DNA of 64,000 nt, taken from Daphnia carinata. Its lineage: Eukaryota > Arthropoda > Branchiopoda > Diplostraca > Daphniidae. The position numbers were made by a program, and so were the translations under genes. Each line of letters opens with the position of its first letter. Position 1 is the first letter of the stretch. The notes below the pieces were generated by a model. That model worked only from the letters and a program-made list of their open reading frames with translations. It was not told the origin of the DNA and made no database searches. This document shows, piece after piece, positions 51,043 to 61,869 of this stretch. The stretch is taken from positions 806,001 to 870,000 of the forward strand of contig NC_081336.1 of the NCBI RefSeq assembly GCF_022539665.2, in the 5' to 3' direction.

Positions 51043-53314
51043 CTATTTCTCCTGGTAATCGAGGCAGAATCCGACGTTGAGTGTGTCCGCCGGAGCCGGA
51101 AGAACATTGGTGGCGGCAGCCACAGCAGCTTCGGTGCTGTCAGTCCGGTAATTCATTTTGAATGATTTGATGGGAGCTGTCACGTGATATTCAACCCAAA
51201 GTAAGTGTACAATTGAAACGTTTTAATGCAAATTTAAATTGAAACTTACTGCAAACTTGGACGCTTGTAGCCGACCCAGCAGATGCGGGATTGAGCGCGT
51301 TACCACAGTAACGGTCTGCCGCGATCCCTGCCGCATCTCGACCACCACCGATGAGCAAGAAATCGTACATGCAGGTGGCTGTAGTGACGCCATTCACCAC
51401 AGCACTAGTGCCAACTCCGGAGAGAAGGGCAGCAGCAGCAGCGGCTGTAGCAGCGGTAGCTTGTGCGGTTGCAAGAGCGGCTTGGGCGGCTGTGAGGGCT
51501 GCGGTGGCAGCAGCCAATGTTGCTGCCGTGGCAGCGGCAACGTTAGCTTGGGCAACTGCTACTGCTGTTGTGGCTGTCGCGACTGCATTGGCGGCGGTAG
51601 CGGCAGCGGTGCTTGTCGGTGTTGTAATAGAAAAGGCATCACCGCTAGTGACCGTACAAGCTGATAAACACACCTCAGTTGCTCGCTAGACATAAATAGA
51701 ATTTTAATCAGTTAAGTTGAAATTAATGAACGTTCTTCTTTAGTAGGAATTAATTGGTAAAACTGATTCGTACCTGTCCTGAAAGCAGTTCGGTCCTAAA
51801 GCAAATGTTGTAGTTTTGATTGTTGAGTTGCCGGATGGCGGTAGTGGTGACGTCTTGCCAGTTAAATGATTTAACTTTACCTGAGCTTGCGGTGTAGTAT
51901 TGCAGGCAACCAGCAGGAGCTTAGGAACACAATAAAGGTAGCAGACGCAATTTATGTTAGTCGTTTTAGCTATCCTAATCTGACGTGAATGACGTTTACC
52001 CAGGTAGGAGGCGCCGCACGGGAGCATTGCTATTTTAATGTTCCATGAACGTGTAGCCGTTGCTGTTCCAAAGTTGAAGACGAGCTGGACATCAGAGGGT
52101 GTAGTGGCAGATGACGGTACGTCAAGGTACACTGTGATAATATAACATAAGTGTATACTAATCGTGTCCATTTTTCTACACTTTATTGGATTAGTTCGTT
52201 TTCTTTTATACTTACTGTGCTGTCCGCTGTTGTCTCCGCATATAGTTGGAACTGTAGAAGTCGAACCACCAACCTGGAACGTATCTGTGCAAGTTCCTAG
52301 TGTCGGCTGGGCAGTCGTGAACGATACAAAATCCAGTCTAAACGATAATCAAATTCGAATTGTTGATTTATGTAGCCGAATTAATCAACCACATGTCTTA
52401 CCGAATTTGACAGATGGGCTTCTTTAGTTGTTCCACGTACTTGGTGTTCAATCGGATGGTCAGTGTGCAGCTGGACGAAGCGCTAACGGCCGTGATAGGA
52501 GACTGCCAGTACGTGTTGTTTAGCGTAACGCTTCCGCCACAACCAGTGATGGCGTCTGTGTAGAAAGGTAGGACATAATTTCCAATATTTAAAAGGCTAA
52601 CAATTAAAGAGTTTTTGAACTTACTGACGCAGCACACTTTTCCCAGGACGCAGGATCCACTTGGTTTGCCTCGAAACAGCGAACAGGCTGATCCTGGAAC
52701 GCAAATTCCTGCTTCGCCGCTGGAAGATGTGCATCCGTCAAAGTCGTCGAGAGGACTATTGAAATTTGGGTTGTACGTAATAGGAATTCTGTTTGCTAAA
52801 CTGTTAAAAGGTCTCCACGTATTCGCTGGAGTGAATCGGTTGTTGAAGAGGCCTGTGTTAATCAGATTGGCGCCCAAGCCACTAAGGGCCAAACGGCCTT
52901 CCACTTTGTTTTCTTGGAGATTGCCTGAATGTTAAATTATCAAGTTAAATTGTTTGACACGGAGATAGAAATTTAGGCGAACTTGCCGTCAAGAAGGTAT
53001 TTACTGAACTGGTTTCCGTGAGATTTCCAATTGCTGGAAGGTGAACGTCGTTCGTAAAGACTTTCTTGCTCTACGAAACGACGTTTGTAACTGAAAACTC
53101 ATGGAATTAATCATTAACGTTTCTTACCTAGAAACTGAGGATTCATTTGGTAGTAATGAGAATTCCAGCGATGTGGGGTAAGACCGAAGCCATCGGTGAA
53201 GTACTCGTCCAATTGTTTGGTAATTGCAGCCTGGGTTTCTTCGTTATCGCCGTGCCAAGCTCGACAAGTTTGCAACGCCAGAATGGTGTAGATTGATAGC
53301 CAGACTTTCTGCAT
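51043..53314 (-). CDS. Secreted CUB-like cysteine-rich protein, paralogue C (Ala-expanded)
   Basis: Nine exons: 53128-53314, 52987-53070, 52625-52924, 52402-52555, 52216-52337, 52000-52131, 51774-51919, 51250-51685, 51043-51176; in phase, 564 residues. It has a signal peptide (MQKVWLSIYTILALQTCRA). This is the most divergent copy: after the signal it reads WHGDNEE where the sisters have a Cys (CDGNNE or CDEGNEE); exon 2 lacks the NPYEGRT-type start; intron 2 uses a GC donor (GACG|GCAAGT); and exon 8 is about 100 bases longer because of an Ala/Thr/Val/Gln run of about 70 residues before GVGTSAVV. The core blocks are kept (Cys-rich exon 3 with GKVCCV, CGGSVTLNNTYWQSP, ICGDNSGQH, SFNWQ, CMYDFLLIGGGRDAAG, GFCLDYQEK). 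Function unknown. Confidence 0.87.
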
Positions 53315-53418
53315 TTCCCTTGTTTAAAATTTGATTTACTCTGCTTCTGTTTGAAAAACGTTGTATACTCCGACGTGGTTTATCAGAGACTTGCGAGATA
53401 TCGTGTAGCTTACTTCAC

Positions 53419-53426
53419 CTTATATA
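53419..53426 (-). promoter_or_regulatory. TATA box of CUB-C
   Basis: TATATAAG on the minus strand, about 110 bases before the ATG at 53314. Confidence 0.75.
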
Positions 53427-53429
53427 CTC

Positions 53430-55800
53430 GAGTCCATTCGTATCGCACACTCGTCATCGTATAACACCTCAGTAATAGAGACTAAAAGGTGTTTGTGCCG
53501 AGTGCTTCTTCAACGAACAGACCATATTTGACTTAATCTAACCAAATTCGTGACTCTTTAGCTTATTCCTCATCCTTCTATATCGGCACGATTTTTTGCA
53601 TCATTTTTACTGGGACTTAATGTTGAATATCGTTTACGTTTAGCATTTTTGTTTTTATAGCTCAGCCGTGAAGATTAGTTTGCGTTTCCGTTTTCAGATT
53701 AAGATAAGAAACGTCCATTTTGAATTGAAAGCTATAAAGTTAACATAAGCAAAAAAATTCTGCTGTATAATGAACGTTACAAGATATTTTTCTATCCATC
53801 TAATATTAAAAAAAGGTAATGCTATCGGTAGAAACAAACTTTCTAATTCTAGTTAGTACGATGCTCGAATATTAAACTTATACTAAAAGCACATTGCTCT
53901 ATGAAGAATAAAAGCAAAGTTTTAAATCAATGACAAAATTATTATATTCCTGTGCACATGTCAAGGTTAAAATTAAAATACGGTTGTTCGCAAAATTTGC
54001 ATTCCAGGAATTAGTCCAACGGCACAATAAGTGTGACCATGCCGTTTGCATATGCCCAAAAAGGGCGTCAATTACAGAAGCAAAATTATGCAATGGTATT
54101 ATGGCAAACGGTTTCGCCAATATTCCCTGCTTCCTTTTTCAAAAAATAAAAATTTATTTTTCGCCACAGGTCCGCTAGAAAAAAGACTGCACGTATTGAC
54201 AGAAGACACGAGAGATAAGTTATCAATTAATTCGTGATGACAGTTTTGTTGTCAGCGCACATTTCAATGCAGGCAATGAAACCCGAGGTAATGAACTGAA
54301 TGCAAAGTATAACAAATGGATTAAACATAAGTCTGTAAAAGGTAATAAACTTCTTTTGTTCGTTTCACAAAACATTGTTGGAATACTGTCTTTGGCTTTC
54401 CGATTCTGAAATAGGTGCAAGAGGTCTAACCAAACGAACCAGAAGTGCTTGGTAAATTAAATGCGAAGAGAGGTGAAGAATCGCAACATCACATTCTTGT
54501 GTGTCATACATTTTGTAACGTTCATCCCTCTTGAAGAACTCACAAAAGCGATTTGAATTTTTTATATTGATTTTCAGGCAAAGATTAAAAAAGTCAGTAA
54601 CTCGCCAGTAACCACACATGTTGACGCAAGTGGCGAATTTCTGTTTGGATTTGGGTTTCCCATGGCGCAGAAGAAGGGGAAAGAGTAAACTGGCAACAAT
54701 GTAGATCTAATTCCTTATCCTGAGGTTTGGCACACAGTAGTCCGAACTTTCTTATGTTGTTACGTTTTGTTCATTAAATAACTAATTGTCGGATTCGCAT
54801 TTTACCGTCAATTAGCATTCACTGTTCTTTTTGGTACGTACCAAGCAGTGTAAGACAAGGAACAGAGGTTTGTAATAGTGGATTGATAGATTTGTGAGGA
54901 AGTGATAGTGATGGGAGTTCCGTTATTTTATTCAGATTCGTAATATCAACAGTTTAATAAATTGTAAAAAGGCTACATTCATTTTTTCTAAGAGTGTTCA
55001 ATGGGAAATGCTTCATTTTATGTTTCACTAGCAAAAAAGATGGAACAGTTGTAACAGAAATGCCAAAGTGCTCTCTTTCAATGCCGAGTAAACTATGAAC
55101 TGACAGTTCCATGTTGAATTTAACCTATACTTCAACATTAACCAAACAAATTTTTTTAATCCATTCAGATTTCAGAGAGTGCTCAACCACATTGCTCTAC
55201 TGTAAAATGGCCAGATACTGCTTTGATTTCCCATGCCAGTATTTCTCTACTAAAACATCCTTATGTGAGCTAAACATAAAATTAATCAGCAAAAATGTTT
55301 TATTGTGACACATTTTCTTTCTTTTCATAGCTGAATGGTTGTCGTGAATTTGAAAAGATTCTCATTGTGGCCAGCCATCCCAGATGTAAGAAAGGTTGGC
55401 AGCAAAATTGTCAATTTTCATGATTTGTCAATCACATTCCAAGTTGAGGTGGGGGTATGCTTCTTATTAAATTTATCTTGAATTAAGGATGAGTGAAATG
55501 ATTGCCTAATTACAAATGACAGCTTGTCTGCAAGTTTATTTTAAAGTAACACTCACATACACAACACAACCAATATTATCCTTATTTGTTCTAAGTTTGC
55601 TATTTGGGGGTCTAATTGAAATTTTGGTTTTTGAGTGAGATTCAGGGTTGATGTTGCAGGTATTACATTAAACGGATTAGGTTCTTATTCACTAACATTT
55701 CAAGGACCAATTTCTTCTTCTTAAAATTTACTTGTAAGTAAAAATGAAGCTTTTACATAATTATGTATTATCTATGTAAACTCTTCCCTATTTAATAGGA
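53430..55800. other. Intergenic, nothing supported
   Basis: AT-rich sequence between the CUB-C promoter and the palindrome. The longest minus frame (54365-54619) has no recognisable motif. No tRNA or repeat seen. Confidence 0.4.
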
Positions 55801-56771
55801 AAGGATTTTGTTCATTCTGGGAACATATCTATCAACGATGCTAGCTCCAATGGGACATGTCGTATGTTGTACGTGTATATATCAAGTATGTTATGATTTG
55901 CAGTGTCTCTTCCGAAGCTTCTCTCAAAAGAATATGCTAAGCAATCAACTCACGAATCATATAAGGTATGAAATATATATATGACTCAAAAGTTTTTATG
56001 CTTAATGGAGTTTTACTGTCTTATTATAGATAAATAATAAAGTTTGATCTGAAAAGGTTCCTTGTTTGGGGCAAGGTCCTGAATAAAGTATTATGATTGG
56101 ATACACTACATGGAATTTCCATACTTTTTTCACATTCTCATTTAAAAACGGTATTTAATATTTAAAAAATTGAAGTGCATATCTGGGCTCCCTTCCTTTC
56201 CGTAGCCCCGTTTCCCCTTGACTCATAATAAGCCCGTAGGGGGTCATGCCCCTACTGTACGGTATATATAAAAATAACATATACCGAGGTTTGGAGGGCT
56301 CTGGCCGGAAAGGGGACGTGGGGGTCCGCTTAGTCCGATGAAGTGTTCACGGAGGGCTACGTGGCAACCCACAAATCCGAACTAAAGGTTAATCGCTCCA
56401 GTAAAAATGTTCCAAATCTTCGGCTCTTCTTCCGGCTTCTCTTAGCCAATCACCGGGTAATCTCCCCGGTGGGTCAACAAGGCAGTGTCTCCCCCTGCCT
56501 GGGTTGACGGCAACTTTTGAAAGGGCTATTATGCCTTTTTAAAGTTGCAAAAATATTTCTATTGTGCAGAGAATTGTCAATAAATTTTTTTTATAAAATA
56601 TTTTTTGCAAAATTTGCTTCCTTCATTGTCTGCTTTCGCTGTGTTCACACGTTACATTTATCAACTTTTTTTTTTTTATTTAGCTTGCTCAATTCACCTT
56701 TACTGTTTTTGTTAAGCATTGGGCCACATTTGATGGTAAGCATTTGTTTCCATTGGTTAATCGTTTATCTG
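55801..56771 (+). repeat. Left arm of a large inverted repeat
   Basis: 971 bases that read, with only a few substitutions and small indels, as the reverse complement of 57329-58298. Outer boundary: AAGGATTTTG here against CAAAATCCTT on the right. Inner boundary: CGTTTATCTG here against CAGATAAACG. Homology stops abruptly at both ends. The arm contains a GC-rich, hairpin-rich section (about 56235-56548) unlike the AT-rich surroundings, and a short frame (ILFILGTYLSTMLAPMGHV...) that I cannot place. Confidence 0.92.
56235..56548. other. Cluster of perfect small hairpins inside the palindrome arm
   Basis: A run of stem-loops: GTAGGGG/CCCCTAC (about 56235-56255), CACCGGG/CCCGGTG (56451-56471), a nested pair GTCAAC/GTTGAC enclosing GGCAG/CTGCC (56473-56508), and GCAACTTT/AAAGTTGC (56510-56548) with an AAAGG/CCTTT continuation. 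The same set recurs in the right arm. It looks like a structured RNA or the folded end of a non-autonomous mobile element. Confidence 0.5.
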
Positions 56772-56885
56772 TAAGTATTCAATTATTATTTATTGCACTC
56801 TTTGAATTCTTCAACTTCGATTCAAGGAACAACGTGTAATACATGGATATTTTCAGAAGTAATTTTGTATTTGTATTATATTTTA

Positions 56886-56951
56886 CTCGTATGGGAACCG
56901 ATCCCCAGACATTCAGCGTGCAACGCCGATGCTCTAACATTGAGCCACGAG
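56886..56951 (-). pseudogene. tRNA-like sequence, Ala(TGC)-type, degenerate
   Basis: Read on the minus strand: a 5 bp acceptor stem (CTCGT/ACGAG), a D-arm GCTC-AATGTTA-GAGC, and an anticodon arm TCGGC-GTTGCAC-GCTGA whose 7-base loop puts T at position 33 and TGC as anticodon. The T-arm is poor (TGGG/CCCA with an irregular loop) and the acceptor is two pairs short. Probably a tRNA relic or tRNA-derived SINE head rather than a working tRNA. Confidence 0.4.
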
Positions 56952-57051
56952 ATATATCTATATTTTTTATTATCGCATATCATATGTTACCGTCTAGGAT
57001 GTTTATGCAGTCTTTCACAAGTATATATTTATCTGTCTATTAATTTTATAA

Positions 57052-57120
57052 GGTCCATAGCTCTGTGGTAGAGCCTTTAGCTGCGGTATCTGTTACCCTA
57101 GGTTCAAATCTCAGTAGATG
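57052..57120 (+). pseudogene. tRNA-like sequence, degenerate
   Basis: It has an A box-like AGCTC-TGTGGTA-GAGC (D-arm) and a B box-like GGTTCAAATC, correctly spaced for a tRNA of about 70 bases. The acceptor and anticodon stems do not close well, so no anticodon is assigned. Confidence 0.35.
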
Positions 57121-57238
57121 TATAAAATTAAAGCAGAATAAATGTAGAAAGGACTATTGCAGCATTGCTTTTCAGTTTTATTCTTAGTATAAATGCATGT
57201 CCGTAATTGACAAGAAAAAAGCCAACTTGACATCATAT

Positions 57239-57308
57239 GATTCATGGCTCATTGGTAGAGCATTGATTCGGTATGCCGAACATTCAGGGTTCGATTCCCT
57301 AATGAATC
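57239..57308 (+). pseudogene. tRNA-like sequence with perfect acceptor stem
   Basis: 70 bases. A seven-pair acceptor stem GATTCAT/ATGAATC, D-arm GCTC-ATTGGTA-GAGC and T-arm AGGG-TTCGATT-CCCT are all intact and correctly spaced. The anticodon arm is not canonical: the strongest pairing is TTCGG/CCGAA with a 4-base loop, and the standard 5+7 register is weak. It could be an unusual tRNA, a pseudogene or a SINE head; a covariance-model search would tell. Confidence 0.45.
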
Positions 57309-57328
57309 GAAAAGTGAAATCTACTGAT

Positions 57329-58298
57329 CAGATAAACGATTAACCAATGGAAACAATGCTAACCATCAAATGTGGCCCAATGCTTAACAAAAACAGTAAA
57401 GGTGAATTGAGCAAGCTCAATAAAAAGAAAAAAGTTGATAAATGTAACGTGTGAACACAGCGAAAGCAGACAATGAAGGAAGCAAATTTTGCAAAAAATA
57501 TTTTATAAAAAAAAATTTATTGACAATTCTCTGCACAATAGAAATATTTTTGCAACTTTAAAAAGGCATAATAGCCCTTTCAAAAGTTGCCGTCAACCCA
57601 GGCAGGGGGAGACACTGCCTTGTTGACCCACCGGGGAGATTACCCGGTGATTGGCTAAGAGAAGCCGGAAGAAGAGCCGAAGATTTGGAACATTTTTACT
57701 GGAGCGATTAACCTTTAGTTCGGATTTGTGGGTTGCCACGTAGCCCTCCGTGAACACTTCATCGGACTAAGCGGACCCCCACGTCCCCTTTCCGGCCAGA
57801 GCCCTCCAAACCTCGGTATATGTTATTTTTATATATACCGTACAGTAGGGGCATGACCCCCTACGGGCTTATTATGAGTCAAGGGGAAACGGGGCTACGG
57901 AAAGGAAGGGAGCCCAGATATGCACTTCAATTTTTTAAATATTAAATACCGTTTTTAAATGAGAATGTGAAAAAAGTATGGAAATTCCATGTAGTGTATC
58001 CAATCATAATACTTTATTCAGGACCTTGCCCCAAACAAGGAACCTTTTCAGATCAAACTTTATTATTTATCTATAATAAGACAGTAAAACTCCATTAAGC
58101 ATAAAAACTTTTGAGTCATATATATATTTCATACCTTATATGATTCGTGAGTTGATTGCTTAGCATATTCTTTTGAGAGAAGCTTCGGAGAGACACTGCA
58201 AATCATAACATACTTGATATATACACGTACAACATACGACATGTCCCATTGGAGCTAGCATCGTTGATAGATATGTTCCCAGAATGAACAAAATCCTT
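57329..58298 (-). repeat. Right arm of the large inverted repeat
   Basis: Reverse complement of 55801-56771 with few differences (for example a shortened T-run at about 57420-57430). The near-identity of the arms implies recent origin or ongoing arm-to-arm conversion. Confidence 0.92.
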
Positions 58299-59465
58299 CC
58301 TTTCGAATTATATGAGTAATTTACCATAGGTTTTGTTTGAATTTGACTCCAAGTGATTGTTTCCATAATTGCATTAAAAGCTTGTTGTACTTCAAAGAGA
58401 TCTGACGGATTTTAATCGGCATAATGAAAGGCTATTTTGACGAGACCAACAACAACACACACTCGTCGTCATAGCTTCCACCTTTAAAAAAATTTATAAA
58501 GCTAACTCTTTCGGTCACTGATCGGAAAGATTAAAAACATTTACCCAGTTTCTGAAGTCTTCACGGCTGTATCCATAAAACCTCACATCAACCAATTGAG
58601 TTACGTACGTACGGTCTTAACGATTTAAAAGAAACTTTAACTTAACGGTTTAAACGAAACGGTCTTCCAATAATTGAAAGGTAAGATTGCCCTGTGGATT
58701 CTACGGGGCTCTAGTGTCAAGAAGTGCTATTGCCCCGTGAATAGAAGGTGGCGCTAGTGGGGTGATTTGTGCTGTATCAGCCTCAGGTAATTTGAAAGGT
58801 AAAATCGCTGGTTTAATGCAAAAACCAATAGCTTAATCGAAATCAGCGGTAATTTTGATTGTGCCGTATGATTTTTGTCGAATTTCAAGAAATGTTGTTT
58901 TTCACACATTTCGACAAAAGTGGCATACCCTTCCCACTTTTTCATTTCCGGCCAAATTTCAAATTTTGCTTAAAATACATAATTTCTATTCAAAAATCTA
59001 TTGATAATCACAGAAATTTAAGTTCAGTTTTCAAGTGGTATAGATGAAAAGATGTAGAAATTTTTTTATCACAATTTCATTTCTCTTTTTCTTATTCATG
59101 AAGAACGAATGAACGTTAACTCAGGATTACAGTTTGCTGTTTATTTTGATACCCAAGAATGGTTCAGTCATGTTTATTTCAAAACAAAATTAAAAGCCTG
59201 GTAGGATAACTTCCAGTGGTGCTTACAAATAAATATTCAATCAAGAGGCGGATATTCATCACCGTAACCGAACAGGTCAAAGGCAAATCACATCAGGGGA
59301 GTTACACAAAGCATTGCTTAATTGACAACTAATAACACTAACCGAAAGAAACGCCGGAATTACAGAAACGGGTAAAGAAACCCACCACCTGCATAATGCG
59401 AAACAAAATGAACTTCAAATACACTTGGTAATTCGGTAAATAATACTTATTGAATGTCAGTAATT
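58299..59465. other. Intergenic, nothing supported
   Basis: AT-rich DNA between the palindrome and the CUB-D stop; includes the CUB-D 3' UTR. No gene or repeat seen. Confidence 0.4.
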
Positions 59466-61727
59466 TTATCGCTCTTGATAGTCAAGACAGAATCCAGTGT
59501 TGGTTGTATCAGCTCCGGCGAAAGCTGGAACGGTTGGCGCATTTATGGTTGATATCGCTGCTTCAGTGCCGTCTGTTCGGTAAGTCATTCTAAATGGCGT
59601 CAGTGGAGCTGCGTGAATTATAATTTATGATTAACAAAATGAAAATTATTTCGTGGTTTTAACTGTAAGGATAACTTACTGCAAACTACAACACTGGTGG
59701 TTGCGCCTGGAAGTTGAGGAGTGCCCACTGCTGGATTCAATTGGTTTCCACAATAACGATCAGCCTCAACTCCATTGACATCTCGAGCACCGGCGATGAG
59801 AAGGAAATCGTACAAGCAGGTGGCAACAAGGGTATCGCCAGCAGTATTACGAGCGGTTGTACCCACGTTAGAGTTTGCACCGGCGGCAGTCACATCGGCT
59901 GCAACAGTCGAAATCGCAGCATTATTGGCATTTCCAACTAACACAGCTGCTGGAGTTGTAATGGAGAAGGGGTCACCGGCATTTGTGACCGCACAAACCG
60001 ACAAGCACATCTGTGTTGCTCGCTGTTCATTACCATCATTCAAGGTGGTAAACGGCAACAAAAAAAAAAAAATTACTTTTCATCAGTTAATTGCAAACTT
60101 TCGAAAGATGAATTCATACCTGAGCTGCAACGAGTTCAGTCCGGAAACAAATGTCGTAGTTCTGATTATTAAGTTGACGTGCGCCCGCCACATCCTGCCA
60201 ATTGAATGATCTGACTCTTCCGGTGGCAGTGGTGTGGTATTGGAGACAGCCAGTCGGAGCTAAATATTGGGGAAGACCGTAATCGTCTTCAGGTCTTACG
60301 AAAATGCACAATTCTTAAAAATGTTACCGAGGTAGGAGGCACCGCATGGAAGCATTGCTATTTTAATGTTCCAAGCGCGAGTGGCTGTTCCAGTAGGAAA
60401 ATTGAACATAAGCTGAACATCGGTAGGGGTAATTCCTGATGACGGCACGTTGATGTACACTAAAAATTACGTTTCAATAGCAAGAAAACAGTCATCTATA
60501 CTTAAAAGTTAAATATTCTTTTCTCAGCTTACTGTGCTGTCCAGTGTTGTCACCGCAAATGGTGGGCACCACGGATTTTGCTCCGCCAACCGTAAATGTA
60601 TCTGTGCATGTTCCAGCTGTTGGCTGGGCAGTGGTAAATGAAACAAAGTCCAAACTATATGAGAATTTGTATAAAAGAAAAAAAACACCGAGTTATTCGC
60701 TGTACCGACTGTTCGAATACATAAATTTGTACTTACCGAATTTGGCAAATTGGCTTCTTTAATTGTTCCGCTAGCTTGCTATTCATTCGGACAGTCAGGG
60801 CACAGGTGGACGGGACGCTAACGCTCGTAGTCGGCGATTGCCAGAAAGTATTGTTCAAGGTGACTGTTCCTCCACAAGTGGTGATAGCATCTATTAATCA
60901 ATTAAATTTAGTTGGGCAACCTTCATTGGTTGTAACTTGGAGACTTTACGAACTTACTTATACAACAAACTTTGCCGAGGACACAAGAACCGCTGGGTCG
61001 GCCGCCAAACAGTGAACAGACTTTTCCTGGAACGCAGATTCCAGAATCGCCGCTTGGTGAAGTACAATCGTCGAAACCGCTAATGGGGTTGTTGAAATTT
61101 GGATTCACAATGAGCGGAACTCTGTTGCCAAAATTTTGAAAGGGCCTGAAAGTGTTTGCCGGCGTGAAGCGATTATTGAAGATGCCCGTGTTGATCAAAT
61201 TGGTTCCTAAATTTCCAAACGCGAAACGGCCTTCCGCTGGATTCACCTCTTCGCCCGTATTACCTAAAACACGATGGATTTCTTTAGCAATACGGCATAG
61301 AAAAAAATGTTTAACTATAACTGTAAAGTACGTTATTATTCATAACATAATTATATTATACAATAGCTGGACTATAATTACTGTTAGCGAAGTATTTGGC
61401 AAACGGGTTGACGCTGATCGGCTGACCGCTGCTGAGAGTAGTCCGTCCTTCATACTGGCCAGGATATTCTATGCAACATTAACAAGAAATTATTAGATTA
61501 TGAAACAAAGCACCGAGAATTATTTCATAATTACCTGTGATGGGTACGCCTGATGATTGATAATAAAGAGCATTCCAACTCTCGGGGCTGAATCCATAGG
61601 CGTTTGCGTAGTAATCGTCCGATTGCTGTCGGGCTGATCCTAATTGATCTTCCTCATTGTTACCATCGCAAGCTCGGCTAACTTGCAACATCAAGAGAAC
61701 TGAGAATAATATACAAAAGGTAGACAT
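59466..61727 (-). CDS. Secreted CUB-like cysteine-rich protein, paralogue D (mosaic)
   Basis: Nine exons: 61535-61727, 61382-61468, 60958-61263, 60737-60890, 60533-60654, 60328-60459, 60120-60259, 59680-60022, 59466-59608; in phase, 539 residues. It has a signal peptide (MSTFCILFSVLLMLQVSRA) followed by CDGNNEE. Exon 3 has the Cys motif ending GKVCCI. Exons 3-7 look like paralogue A (VPSTCALTVR in exon 4, PTDVQLMFNF and TRAWNIKIAMLPC in exon 6, a 140-base exon 7 without the GGAI-type insertion). Exons 8-9 look like paralogue B (CLYDFLLIAGARD, GVEADRYCGNQLNPAVGT, PTVPAFA.ADTTNTGFCLDYQE). Even the intron 7 end (TTGAATGATGG.AA.GAACAG) is shared with B. Function unknown. Confidence 0.88.
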
Positions 61728-61831
61728 TTTCTCCCTTGATTTCTTCTCGCTCTGCGTCCGTTTTTCTTCAAAGATGTTGTTACTCGTCGAAGTCCGGCAG
61801 AGACATGAACTTCCATCCGAATCACTTCTGC

Positions 61832-61839
61832 CTTTTATA
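61832..61839 (-). promoter_or_regulatory. TATA box of CUB-D
   Basis: TATAAAAG on the minus strand, about 110 bases before the ATG at 61727. The only copy with TATAAAAG instead of TATATAAG. Confidence 0.75.
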
Positions 61840-61869
61840 CGCCAGAAGATTGGACTGTGACCCGACTTA

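Larger units (their letters stand above)
56772..57328. other. Spacer of the large inverted repeat with three tRNA-like sequences
   Basis: 557 bases of single-copy DNA between the arms. Most is AT-rich; three segments with tRNA-type A and B boxes are listed separately. No protein frame is supported. Confidence 0.7.

Noticed and set aside
56320-56350. Hammerhead-ribozyme-like core (CCGATGA) in the palindrome arm
   Set aside because: The required CTGANGA core, GAAA and cleavage-site elements are not present in order.
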